A stretch of 64,000 bases of DNA from Antedon mediterranea (Eukaryota; Echinodermata; Crinoidea; Comatulida; Antedonidae), in contig NC_092678.1 of the NCBI RefSeq assembly GCF_964355755.1, forward strand, positions 20,060,922 through 20,124,921, in the 5' to 3' direction. The notes below the pieces were generated by a model. It had not been told where the DNA came from, ran no database searches, and saw nothing but the letters and a program-made list of their open reading frames with translations. Position 1 is the first letter of the stretch. Every line of letters begins with the position of its first letter. Below, in pieces: positions 10,501-20,769 of this stretch. Position numbers and translations under genes: made by a program.

Positions 10501-13500
10501 TCCTTCAAACGAATTTGTTTTGTTTGTTTCATTTTTATTAGCATGACTTGTAACAAGTTATTTATTAATATCTTTATTAAATTGTTTGCGATGCAGTTGA
10601 ACGATCAACAAGATCATTAACGCTCCTGCAGGAGTAGTACATGATCTAAGAAGGTAAATGTATGCAGCTCTTTATGACCTTTGACATGTATGTCTTCTGA
10701 CCTGTATATAGGTCTTCACGACTTCTATACAGGTCATTGGAACTGCAGGTCATTGGAACCTTGGCGAGTAACAACATCCGTCTAGGTTAGCTTAAGTTGC
10801 ACTCACATGGAGTTTCCAAACTTACCTGCACCACTCGGTTTAAACTGACTCTCAAGGCACTGGTTCGTAGTTTGAGGTCGCTTTACTTCGATATTACCTT
10901 CCGTGGCTATGAGTACTGTTTGTATTAGATGTAGGAAGTCTAGCAGACAGGAACTGTGAATAAGACGCCAACAAATATAAGTAGTATAAAAGATAATAAT
11001 AAAAATAAATTGGTGTTATAAAACATGTTTATTAATCTCTCCGAAGGCTACAGTAGCAATATATGCAAGCAATGAATTAGGCCAATGTAGCAATAAGTCA
11101 ACAGTGAGGAATAATCTTATGTTATTTTGTACCTATATGCATATGAGATTAGTATATTAGGAAATATATATTGAAGCAATTAGAACATAATTTGTCATAT
11201 TGAAAAGGTCGTGCACAGGTAGGATGTACCTGCCTGAACTAAGCATCCGCGAATGGTACCTGTTATATTACAAACAGAAAGTACACTAATGCTAGTTAAC
11301 TTATTCTCTATGCACTAATGTCATTTACTATCTAATGTAACATATTATCCACCAACAAATATATTACACCCCACAGTGTCACTTATTCTCCAGTGACAAA
11401 TCATGTTATTTATTCAAGAATGTCACATTATGTCACTTATATAGCTTTCCTTTATTAACTTTAATTTTATTTATTTTTCAATAACAAACCATAACTTATT
11501 CTCAAATGTCCATATTTCTAATGTCACTTATTTTGTAATCTGTATGATACATGTCATTTATTCTCAAATGACAGTGTCATTTACTGTCACTTATTATTCT
11601 CTGAAGACAATACATATTTTTTTAAAGAATTAAATTAAATCTATTAGGCTAGGCCTTAAAAGCTATTCAACGGCAAGTGTATGTGTGTGTTACTGTCTGA
11701 CGCTCTGTCTACACTATCAAACTAGTTTGACGACAAAAAGAGCGATGTACCCAAATATGGTAGTGATATATCACATGTTACATAAAATTTGATAGTGTAG
11801 ACAGAGCTTCAAACAAGCTTAATTTTTAGAAGGTCAGCTACAGGCATGAATAAGACCTATCTTACAGTGATATCGGTTAATTGTTGTGTTTCTTGCATAT
11901 TTTTGTAATTCTGTTTTGAGAAAATATTACATTTATTATTTATATTTGTGGAAAATATTTTATATATTCTTACTGATTTAAAGAATTATGTCCATCTTTA
12001 TTTTCTGAACTTGATCCAAATTGCGATTTTAAAAGGTCGGTCAACCGTTGACGATCCTGAGAAGTTGGCGTGTGTTGTCCGTTATTTGAAAAAATTAATT
12101 GGCCATTCTAGGAATAGAAAAGCGCTTAAAAAATAAATGAGCTTTTATAGTAAAACAAATAATGTTACTACAGTCATCCACAATTGTAAAGCAAGGGTGC
12201 CGCAAACCATAGCTATATACAATCGGAAACTCTTCAAGTTACAGGTTATTCCGCCATTTACATTTACTCTTCGAAAACCGTAGAATTTACCAAAAACATT
12301 TTCTTTATTTCCAACGAACCCAAATATTTAAAAGCTTTGTCTGCTGCAGGAACATCCTGATAGACTTACCATAAATATCCTAAGATTGTTTTGTGGTGTT
12401 TTTATAAGGCATGAAAGAGCATACATCATTCTTTCTTCATTCCTAAAAAAATACATGGTCATAAAATAGCAAACAATGAATGTTTATGAGCGTGATGGTA
12501 TAAATAATAGGTGGAAGATGAGAGGTTATATTTAACCAAAGGTACTGGAGCATAAGGAAAGCATAGTTCTTATGCTGTTGTTAAGGGGTTGCGGTGTCCA
12601 GCCTTCAGCCAGTAAAAATCTATGTTATTTGGAGCGATTGATAGAACACAATTGTTATCATGACGTGATGATCACCCAATCAAATGAGAGGAATCTATTA
12701 CTGTAAGTCCTTATGATTTGCAAACTCTCCCAAATGACTTCAATAACAAAAGTAGGTACAAACCCTGAAAATAGATCTATAGGGCAGTACAAACTAGCCG
12801 AATCCCATGTTCCAAATTCCAACTAGAAAAAAAATGTTTAAAAAAATATTAGGAAAACAATTATTCAGTGTTAGTGAGAGTATGATTGTATTATGGTAAA
12901 TAGAGGATTCAGATCCTAGATGAATGGTAAGAAAGCATGTTATCACCAAGCTTTAGGAAAAGTATTTTGTAGTAATTATATAATCTAAAGTTCTGTCTAC
13001 ACTATCAAACTTTATGTGACAAAAAAATGTGATGTGCCCTTATATGGATATGATGATGTCATATCACTACCGTATTTGGGCACATCACTACCATATTTGG
13101 GCGCATCACACTTTTTTTGTCAAACTAGTTTGATAGTGTAGACTGAGCTTAATATATGATGTTACCTTTAATTTTTGATACATACAGAATTTACAGGCAG
13201 TCTTTTTGATCGACCTTTCTTCACTGATTGGCTTACAATCTGGTAGGAATCCCATTTTTGGCTAAAATATTTTTAAAAAGCAATTAAGTATTGGGTTAAA
13301 GATGGGGGTCGGGTATTGACGGCCTATTCTAGGAGATACAAATTGCTGGTGGTTAGATAGAATTTTCCAAATTGTCATGTAGGCCTATTTACTGATGTTG
13401 ATCTCTAGTTTGAAAGGGGGACTTGTCAGGAAAAAGGGACTTCGTGACACCCATGACTTTGGGCCTGACAATTTTGTTTCTTTACACAATGGAAATTACT

Positions 13501-16500
13501 TATGTGTTCATTGCAATAAAGGTGAAAGGTTAAATTAAAGTAATAGATCAAAAATTAAAACACAGAGAAGAGTTTACAATCCTAAAAAGTACTTTATTTA
13601 TTATCCATAACCAATTCTCTGTAATGTATCTAAACTTTGGACAGTAACATTGTCAAATTCTGTGATACACAATAACATGTTTTTCACATGTGATGTCTGT
13701 ATCACAGGCTATAACCTTTAAACTTACACAAAATAGGCCTACATACGACACTGTTTTACATAATTCTCCTACACTGAACATATAATATGGAGATACAGGG
13801 TTATAGTGAATCGGTGGTATTTTAATTTTTTCTTCCTTTTCAGAGCCTTTATTTAAACAAGTTTTCTATTAATACGTATTTTAAATTAGTGGTATCAACC
13901 TAAAGATTATTATTACCTTAATTTCTACACAAAATACTGGATTGGTATTCTTCCTGTCGGAAGGCTGAACGGAGCAAAGATCTGGCAGGCTTATAGCGTA
14001 TTCACTCTCTTCATCAACCTCCGTGTCCAGACGTTTAGCTGGCCTCAATTTTCTCACCTTTTCACTTATACCCTTTAAAAAATCTACTGACACTGGAACA
14101 ATTTCCTATGAGACAAACAAAAGAAAATTACAGTATAAATTTATGACTCTTTCTTCTTTCTTTCTTTAATTTCTTTTCCTTTTCTTTCTTTTTCTGATAA
14201 AACAATGTTTGGGAGTTAAATGCATACAAGATGTTCCAAAGGTTAGCAACAGGATTAGGTATTTTCAATTAGCATTATTCCAGCCCAGATTTTCAATAAC
14301 ATTTGCATATTATCTGTTTTACTAAATTTAGTAATTTCAATTTGATAAAGTAAAGTAAAAAATTAAATAACATGCCCTCTATTGCTTTCTGTATTATTTT
14401 GTCGAGTATTTTTCTCAGTTTCTGAGAACTTATATATATATATTTTTTCATTAATCATGATAGTGTGCAGATTCATGACTCTCCGTTTAAGAATATACAA
14501 ACTGAAACTAACATACAGTCCCAATTAAAGGGGCACTTTCCTGTGAAATTAATTAAGAGAAATATATGTTTTAGCACTATGGCAAAACCGTTATTAAAAG
14601 GACACTTTGTTGGGTCCTGAAGATGTTCCCTTAATAGAGGTTCTGCTGTATATCTGTTAAATTAAATAATCACCAGTAAATTCAAATTTCCTGTAAAAGG
14701 AACAAGGAAAATGTATCTTTTAACATTGCGGCACCCCTATACAGGGCGATCCTATTAGAGGGAAACTTTGTTGAATGTTGAAGATGTCCCCTTAATAGAG
14801 GTTCTATGGTTTACTAAAGAATACTGTACCACTATCTATTTATTATTATTTTGTTTTGCATCATTGCTTTTAAGGAGTCTTTTGTTTAAATATTTGTTAT
14901 GGAGACAATTATAGTATAATAAAGGACCATATGGATTTAGTACCATAAGGCTAAGCTGTGGTTTTTGCAATACCAAACCACAGGATTTGATTTCCTGCTC
15001 AACATACCACAACTAATATCTAGTCAGGGATCATGACAACATTATTTTACTGCAGTTTGGACTGACAATTTTTTTGTATTGTTTTTTTTTTATTTATTCA
15101 ACTTGTAACTTGTTGTGTCCTTTGGATATTGTGCTCCGCCAACAGAGCAAACAGAATTTCTATGTTTTTTTTCTTAAAACAAATGACAATAAATGACACT
15201 TGACTTGACTTGAAGTTCTCACTAAGTGGTAAACACATCTAACATGGTCCAGTCGCAGTTGCACAGTGGCTGTGTGTGAAAATGGCTGTGTGTGTGTGTG
15301 TGTACTAGTACACAAGGGTAACCCCCTACTCGTCTCGAAAGATGTACTAGGTTCTTTAAAGTGCACATGAGCCAGATGTGTAAACTGGACCTACGGTTTA
15401 TTAGTCTTTATCCAAGAAGACTCATTCTACCACCAGAACCATGGCGCGAGTGAGCCTCAGGTTAAAAAGAACGCAAAACATAGTAGTAGAATATTATTGA
15501 CATGATCCCTTTAATAAATCAAACATTAGCGGGATTGTAGTAGTCAGGACATTTAGAAAATATACTATAAAGGAAAGCAAAAACAGGAAAATAAAAAACA
15601 CCACAAACAGGATAAATAATTACACTGGAACAATCCATTTTCTAAATAGGGTTAACAATACCTTTAAGAATAATCATTTTATAAGCCTTTTCACACTACC
15701 TCATTGGTAATATAAATTTACAAATGTCATGCTTTAAATGGTAAATGCATGGTTAAGGGATTTTAAAATACCAAAAGTATTGGATATATTGAAAACGTTT
15801 TGTTGTACACATGTTTTTGAATACTGCAGAAACTATAAAGTATTAGACATGATTTTATATACTGTAGAAGCTATTTTTGCACCACTCCTTTAGGCATTTA
15901 TATTCAAGAGAACGGAATCATTAGAAAAAAGTTACCATATGGTAGCTTATTGTTTACTACGGCTATGAGTATTGAGTATTTGGAAGAAATATTTCTATTT
16001 ATTTATTAAGAGGTCCCACTTTTGTGTTGGGCTTTTAACCCATAATTTACCCCTTTTATAAATTAATATACCTACAGCAATTGGGACAACTTCTTCTCCT
16101 AGAAGAGGTCTAAGAACACCCTCAGAATATTGCAGCATGCGTCTACACAACTGTAGCTTGCCCTCACTGTCACTACTCTTCGGGTCCTGTAAGCCAAAAA
16201 TAATAATTTTCAGTTTTATAACTTGCTTATGTTTGCAGGCAAATCAAACATTATGTGACAAAAATGTGATTTGCCCATATATAAAAATGATGTAATTTCA
16301 CTACCATAATTGGGCATATCACTACCATATTTGGACATATCACACTTTTTTGTCAAACTAGTTTGATAGCGTAGACAGAGCTTAAGTGATTGAATTTATA
16401 TAGTTATCCTTGGCAATGTGCCTAAAATGAAAAAATAAGTTAAAAACTTGTATTTAATAATATAATTCTGTAAGTTAATTAACATACTTTAGTATCACAC

Positions 16501-16828
16501 TTGACAACAACTTTCTTCTTCCGTAACTTGAAAACTCTATTGGTCTGAAAAAAAAATATGATGAATGTGACACAGGTCCATGGAAGGATCACATTCGGGA
16601 GATATGAAGGTGTCCAATGAACAGGACAGGGGTGTTCCAAAGGATGAGGGAGGGGGTCTACAGTGTCCCAGAGGTAAGGGGAGTGGGGGGGGGGGGGCTA
16701 CTGTAGTATGTTTGTGTGATACCATTTCTTTGATATGGTCAAATTGATCAAACTTTACCTACCTTTGTATTTGCGATGACTAAAGATGAATTTCCTTCGC
16801 CACGATACACCCAATCAGATGTATCCAT
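7325..16828 (-). CDS. IPPK: Inositol-pentakisphosphate 2-kinase (IPPK/IPK1), eleven coding exons
   Basis: Phosphorylates the 2-position of Ins(1,3,4,5,6)P5 with ATP to make InsP6 (phytate), which acts in mRNA export, endocytosis and as a protein cofactor. Eleven minus-strand exons (separate entries) join to about 463 residues; the human protein has 491. Family landmarks appear in order: the Gly-rich GEGN loop (about residues 10-13), the EIKPK motif split across exons 4/5 (139-143), a YCPIDL..SG block in exon 6, LDIEG.YPLY in exon 9, DCSIM (391-395) and DLDPKP (429-434). The C terminus ends soon after, as in the family. The start is the ATG of exon 1, just inside a splice acceptor, so a non-coding 5' exon is expected. 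All introns follow GT-AG and keep phase except between exons 6 and 7, where the frame is off by one base (see findings). One substitution is notable: the human CRYCMHQ segment reads CKFCMYQ, losing a conserved His. Identity is confident; the exact protein is not, until that junction is resolved. Confidence 0.93.
8236..8430 (-). CDS. IPPK: IPPK coding exon 10 (DCSIM motif)
   Basis: Follows a T-rich acceptor ending TTTTAG and ends at CAAA|GTAAGT in phase 2. It carries a GPFNEHF segment (human GPYDEAF) and AATTKDCSIM, the conserved catalytic-lobe motif of IPK1 enzymes (human AMTAKDCSIM). Confidence 0.95.
8663..8736. repeat. Inverted repeat, 30-bp arms, in an IPPK intron
   Basis: Arms 8663-8692 and 8707-8736 (AAGTTTGCGGTACACCATG.. 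) differ at one base and leave a 14-base loop. No flanking repeat family was recognised. Confidence 0.8.
8853..8970 (-). CDS. IPPK: IPPK coding exon 9
   Basis: Acceptor CTCTGCCAG, donor ATAG|GTAAGG, phases fitting both neighbours. It contains LDDLDIEGIYPLYQQL, close to human LDLLDIEGLYPLYNRV. Confidence 0.93.
9027..9114. repeat. Tandem duplication, ~47-bp unit
   Basis: AATATCATGAGAGTGTTAATAAAAYGTCCCTTTAATAGAGGTTAGC occurs twice, directly before the 34-bp minisatellite and containing the same GTCCCTTTAATAGAGG core. Confidence 0.85.
9190..10300. repeat. 34-bp minisatellite (~32 copies) in an IPPK intron
   Basis: Unit approximately ATAGGGGTGTGTCCTTGATAGGAGGGTGTACTGA. The 9.2-9.7 kb side is diverged and irregular; from 9700 the units are nearly identical, alternating between TTGATAGGAGG and TTAACAGGAGG forms. 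G-rich strand is plus, so the IPPK transcript carries the C-rich strand. The array lies between exons 8 and 9. Confidence 0.95.
10826..10953 (-). CDS. IPPK: IPPK coding exon 8
   Basis: One base completes the codon from exon 7, then 42 codons beginning SCLLDFLHLIQTVLI, aligned with human RAVIRELVHVITRVLL. The rest is a variable linker. The donor GCAG|GTAAGT is strong. Confidence 0.85.
11700..11809. mobile_element. MITE family A, copy 3 (IPPK intron, internal deletion)
   Basis: Both terminal repeats are present but the second inner arm is shortened. It lies between IPPK exons 7 and 8. Confidence 0.85.
11974..12107 (-). CDS. IPPK: IPPK coding exon 7
   Basis: Starts NGQLIF (human NGELIY) directly after an in-frame TAG that forms the end of the acceptor TTCCTAG, so it must begin in phase 0. 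It continues through a poorly conserved linker and ends in phase 2 at AATCA|GTAAGA, which fits exon 8 exactly. Confidence 0.8.
12469..12535. repeat. Single arm of the 62-kb palindrome family (IPPK intron)
   Basis: The stretch CAAACAATGAATGTTTATGAG, then CGTGATGGTATAAATAATA and GAGGTTATATTTA, resembles the arms of 61927-62086. Confidence 0.55.
12702..12822 (-). CDS. IPPK: IPPK coding exon 6 (3' edge uncertain)
   Basis: Starts LEFGTWDSASLYCPIDLFSG, matching human KWKQISKYCPLDLYSG, after the acceptor TTTTTCTAG. The nearest good donor (ACA|GTAATA) leaves 40 codons plus one base, but exon 7 needs phase 0. A weaker alternative donor (TGG|GTGATC, edge near 12670) would restore frame and add about nine residues. 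Confidence 0.8.
12986..13151. mobile_element. MITE family A, copy 4 (IPPK intron, next to exon 5)
   Basis: Complete copy with TAAAG/CTTAA ends. Its edge is 14 bases from the exon 5 splice edge, the closest insertion to coding sequence in the window. Confidence 0.88.
13166..13261 (-). CDS. IPPK: IPPK coding exon 5 (PK half of EIKPK)
   Basis: 32 codons, phase 0, starting PKMGFLP and ending in a CKFCMYQKLK segment (human CRYCMHQHLK). A MITE copy ends only 14 bases beyond the donor edge of this exon. Confidence 0.93.
13917..14105 (-). CDS. IPPK: IPPK coding exon 4 (EIK half of EIKPK)
   Basis: 63 codons, phase 0, acceptor GTCTCATAG and donor GTAATA. It contains a YAISLPDL segment (human YAMCLPNL) and ends FCVEIK, the first half of the EIKPK nucleotide/substrate-site motif. 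Confidence 0.93.
14520..14820. repeat. Two-copy ~120-bp repeat with CCCCTTAATAGAGGTTCT core (IPPK intron)
   Basis: Copies end GAAGATGTTCCCTTAATAGAGGTTCTGCTGTA and GAAGATGTCCCCTTAATAGAGGTTCTATGGTT; the upstream parts also align (GGGGCACTTTCCTGTGAA / TTTCCTGTAAAAGGAACA). Confidence 0.65.
15060..15425 (-). repeat. Dispersed retroelement-like repeat, copy 1 (IPPK intron)
   Basis: Shares long blocks with 61070-61320: GTAACCCCCTACTCGTCTCGAAAGATGTACTAGGTTCTTTAAAGTGCACATGAGC and the downstream TGGACCTACGGTTTAT...AGTCTTTATCC. The T-rich/TATTTATT side suggests an A-rich tail on the minus strand, so the element runs minus. Interrupted by a LINE 3' end. Confidence 0.75.
15062..15213 (+). mobile_element. 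LINE 3'-end fragment with (TTGAC)n tail, nested in another repeat
   Basis: The stretch AGAGCAAACAGAATTTCTATG, then ...GACAATAAATGACACTTGACTTGACTTGA, is typical of the 3' end of CR1/L2-type LINEs: a C/A-rich 3' UTR, an AATAAA-like motif and a short terminal microsatellite. It interrupts the repeat at 15060-15425. It lies in an IPPK intron, antisense to the gene. Confidence 0.6.
16076..16186 (-). CDS. IPPK: IPPK coding exon 3
   Basis: 37 codons, phase 0 at both ends, acceptor GGCTTACAG and donor GTAGGT. It ends with LLGEEVVPIA, which aligns without gaps to the human FLGENYVHYG region when joined to exon 4. Confidence 0.88.
16242..16384. mobile_element. MITE family A, copy 5 (IPPK intron, one end lost)
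   Basis: The right end (GTTTGATAGCGTAGACAGAGCTTA) is intact. The left end starts at ATCAAACATTATGTGAC and lacks the outer ~18 bases. Confidence 0.8.
16488..16544 (-). CDS. IPPK: IPPK coding exon 2
   Basis: 19 codons, phase 0 at both ends, flanked by a long T-tract acceptor (TTTTTTTTTCAG) and the donor GTATGT. It holds the basic VFKLRKKK strand of the N-lobe. The sequence match is weaker than for other exons; phase and position support it. Confidence 0.8.
16763..16828 (-). CDS. IPPK: IPPK coding exon 1 (start codon, Gly-rich loop)
   Basis: 22 codons beginning MDTSDWVYRGEGN, matching the family N terminus. It ends in phase 0 at AAAG|GTAGGT. The splice acceptor lies 4 bases before the ATG. Confidence 0.9.
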
Positions 16829-17286
16829 TGCTCTGTAAAATAGGTTATACTTATTGTAAACATGAACATTATTAAATTAACAAAATTTCTTTTTTGTTAT
16901 TGTTTTAAATGTTTGTTTTATGAAATATATTGTATAAAGAATGTTTTGGACAAACATCACTATTTGACAGTCATATATAAGGTGTATATGCCTAGCCTTG
17001 GCTTATAAGAATCCTTAAGATTGGGACAGCAGAGGCCAGACAGAGCAGCAGAAGAGAAGGGGAGGGGAGGGGTGGAGAAAGAGGGAGAAATTTCCAGTTG
17101 AATAAGGAATAATATTGTAAAAAATGTACTTATTAAGCAGATATACTATCATGGTTAGTAGAAAATTTTGTATAGCTTCTATAAATAACTGTAAACACCA
17201 GATTAGGACAAATTTAGTTAGACAAGTCTAGGCCTAAGCTGAAGCAGGGCGAGATTAATGAGGACGCGGGACAGGAGGCCACTTAC

Positions 17287-17340
17287 CCGCCTATGAGAGA
17301 GTAGAATTAACACCCGGTGATGCTAGGTAGGCCTAGGCAC
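17287..17340 (-). other. Putative 5' UTR exon of IPPK (5' end unknown)
   Basis: The exon carrying the start ATG begins at a good acceptor (TTTTACAG, exon edge at 16832), so an upstream non-coding exon is needed. The strongest donor upstream on the minus strand is GGCGG|GTAAGTGG, with the exon edge at 17287. The upper limit given here is arbitrary; the transcription start could not be seen. The implied first intron contains a G-rich tract (17050-17095). Confidence 0.4.
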
Positions 17341-19288
17341 TCACAACATAACGTATGTTTTCTCTAAGTAGACCCTAGCTATATTTAAAATTACCTCATC
17401 CAAAATATGTATAAATTATACAATATAAAGTATTTATTGTTACCAAAATCGCTAATAATTACATTAGCATATATTTTTCTGCTAAAAATGCCCGCAAAAT
17501 TTAAGAATTTCTGCAAATAGCGCCCTCAATTATTTAGATAATAATTTATGCATAAACTTTTTCCAAGATGATTTAAAATGTTGTCGATTAAAACACAGGT
17601 GTAATTTACATAATCCTATCACGCTATTGTTTCCTATACCGGATTTGGTACATTATTTCATTTTCATATCTTGTTGTAAAAACATGTGTACGTAGGCCGC
17701 GCATATGCAAGGATATTATTAACATTATGCATGTTTTACAATATTATAATCTATGCTAGTATTCAATTACGTAATATTATTAACACTTGACGTAGGCTTA
17801 GGGGGTGGAATGCGTGTTGCTTTAAATAGATTTGATACAACAAGGACAGGACGTACGTAAACAGTTCTGGATGTTCAAAAAGCAAGGCTAATAATTTATC
17901 TTAATGTATAGATATAAATCTTTCAAAGATCAAGGTTTAGCCGGACCTCATCGTATACACATCATCATGAACTTTGGTCTAGCCTTGTTATTGTGCGGAC
18001 TGTTGTGTGAATCTGTATACTTGACATTGATCGTACGTTAATCACGGTGTGAGTGATGCCTGACATTGACTTTGTCGATGACCCTCGATCGACAAATCTA
18101 CCTTTTGTTTACTATTTTTGTTTACAAACAACAAGGCACTCAACCGACATGCCTCCACGATCACTCGAAATATTCGTCATTGTTGACGCTTAAACGCTGG
18201 CCAACAATACCATTATGATGAGAATTCGGTTAGGCCTCAGTGGGATCACTCTTTACAATAACCTTTTTTCCCGGAATTAGTGCATTTTTACTCAGCTAGT
18301 ACTGGATCATTGTATCTCTTTGATCTTAAAATTATGCCCATGTCTTTGTTAACAATGGAATTGTCAGTAAGCCTATCACAAATCGTGTTTGGATCGGTTA
18401 CATGCAATTGGTGTACGCGGTACACTGCACAGTACAAGCTTTAAAATACAATTTAATATATCAAAATGTAAAAAAAAAATAGTAGGCCTCATTTAGTATG
18501 GGAACTGCCTCAAAGAACAGATAGAGGCCAGTGACATTGCTCCACCATGGCATTATTCATTCGATGATTCTCTCTGTAGGCCTATACTTAACTGTATTTA
18601 GATTTTCTAGTCATTGGAAAATTCCGTAATATCGCTTAGTTAGTAATATACCATTAACCACTATCCTAAACGTACAGTACATGATAACAGCAACTGGTAA
18701 ATCATGGCCACGCCCAGTAAAAACACACCCCTTCCGTTTGTTATTCCGTTATTCATCATATCATTTATCATATTATATCTGATGGTTACCTCACCTTCGT
18801 ATTATTTTCCGGCATATCCGGTCTTTTTATTCATGAATTATGTTTCTGCATCCAATAACCTATTTAGTTTTGAAATTGCGGCCATTTTGTTTTTCACATT
18901 TTAAGGGTGAAGATCTAAAAATTTCCGGACTGGGTAAACAGCATTTGAATTCAGCACCCCAAAATTACACACACACGAAATGCCTACAGCATCTTATTAG
19001 AGTGGAAATATGACTATCTGGACTAGTCTATATACGCATTGAATAATCACCAAAATTTTACATTATTCATGTAAATATCGCCCTCTATAATTAATAATAT
19101 GCCTTTTCAATAAATTTACAGGCATATCAAGTTCCTCTTAATTTAATTTATTTGTACTGTATAAACAAGAACATATGGTTCTTCGATCAACAATAATAGG
19201 CTACTGAACCAAGTTATAAAAAAGGCTGGCCCCTTGATATGCTAATCATCGCTAGAATTATCATATCTCTTTAATAACAATGCATATA

Positions 19289-19324
19289 GCAGGGAGTTGT
19301 TATTAGATAATAACAACTCCCTGC
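19289..19324. repeat. Perfect inverted repeat, 17-bp arms, 2-base loop
   Basis: GCAGGGAGTTGTTATTA and its exact reverse complement. The core GCAGGGAGTTGTT recurs singly at 28074-28086, and similar strings occur near 21470 and 46861, so it may be the terminus of a repeat family. Confidence 0.75.
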
Positions 19325-19519
19325 ATATAGTAAACACTTTAAATCGATATATCCGGGAACTTTAAATAAGATAGCACCACGAGGTCGTTTAGTTATTGGT
19401 TTTGTTAGTTTACTATTTTTCCAGTGTTGCCATCAGTTTTCCCATCAAATAATATTGACGAACTGTGTACCATTCATCAATGAATACCTAATTGAATTAC
19501 CTGTTGTCAGCATGGTCAA

Positions 19520-20125
19520 CAAAAGCTGCATCATCATCATTGACATCATCATCATCATCTTATGATCAGCATCAACATTATCATCATCATCTCATGGTCA
19601 TGATGATGATGATGATCATCATCATCATTATTATCGTCTCCATCATCATTATCATCGACATCATCATCACCGTCGACATCATCATGCGACCACCCGAGTC
19701 TAGGGCCTTTTCTAGTTGCACGACTGTCACTGATCATCATCATCTTAATGATTTCATGATAATTATCATCATCGACATCATCATCATCATCATCGACATT
19801 ATCATCATTAGCATCATCGACATCATCGTCGTAATCGACATCATCATTATCATTTCATCATCTCATGATCATCATCATCATCACCAACATCATCGGCATC
19901 ATCATCATCATCTCATGATCATCATTAACATTTTCATCATCGGCATCATCATCATCATTATCATCATCGTCATCGACATCATCTCATGATCATCATCATC
20001 TCATGATGATCATTATCATCATCATCATCCCATGATCATCATATCATCATCATGATCATCATATCATCATCATGATCATCATCATAAGGATCAATCATCA
20101 TTATCATCATCATCACACTCCTACA
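19520..20125. repeat. CAT/ATC trinucleotide microsatellite, interrupted
   Basis: About 600 bases of (ATC)n with CATGATC interruptions, and a ~60-base unique insert near 19685-19740. It yields His/Ile- or Asp-rich shadow ORFs. Confidence 0.95.
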
Positions 20126-20769
20126 CCAGTCATCATCTTTCATAGATATTAATATCATTCTGAGATGAGAGTAGTAGTAAGTCAGTACAGTTTATCTTTG
20201 TGTTAAATTATACGTAATTGTTACTTACTATGGACCAGCGAGTCCAACAAAGATTGAATTGAAAAAAAAGTTAAATATAATCATAATGATTGAATACGAT
20301 TGTGAATCATTCATAATTTTTACTGATTCCTTTGTGTCACTCCTCTTTTTCTACCATCACAATGAAACAATGGATTCGTGTAATGACTATCCAATATTGC
20401 AAATACGACAAAGAAACAATTTCATTACAATCTCGATTTATTACCATCGATGTGTTAGCATTGTCTATTAATCGTTTCGATCGATCGTCAAAACGATCAA
20501 AAGATGATGAGTAATTGTTTGATGAAAAATATAAATATTAATTTTTAAATTCTGAATATGACTCTTAATCTTTCTTTTCTTTCTTTTTTTTATCTGTAAA
20601 AATAGTTTCTATAGGCCTAATTTATGTTTTTTTTATGTATAATATTTAAATTTCTTTATTTATGTAACCTAGTGATATACTTGTGTTACAGTGATAGGTT
20701 CCAGGTTTTTTTTTTGTGTGTTTTTGTGTCGCACGCCTAGTCATCATCACAGTCATTGGTTATCATGTT

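Noticed and set aside
19492-19989. 165-codon plus-strand ORF rich in Ile/His and its Asp/His-rich antisense
   Set aside because: Translation of the CAT/ATC microsatellite; low complexity in all frames.
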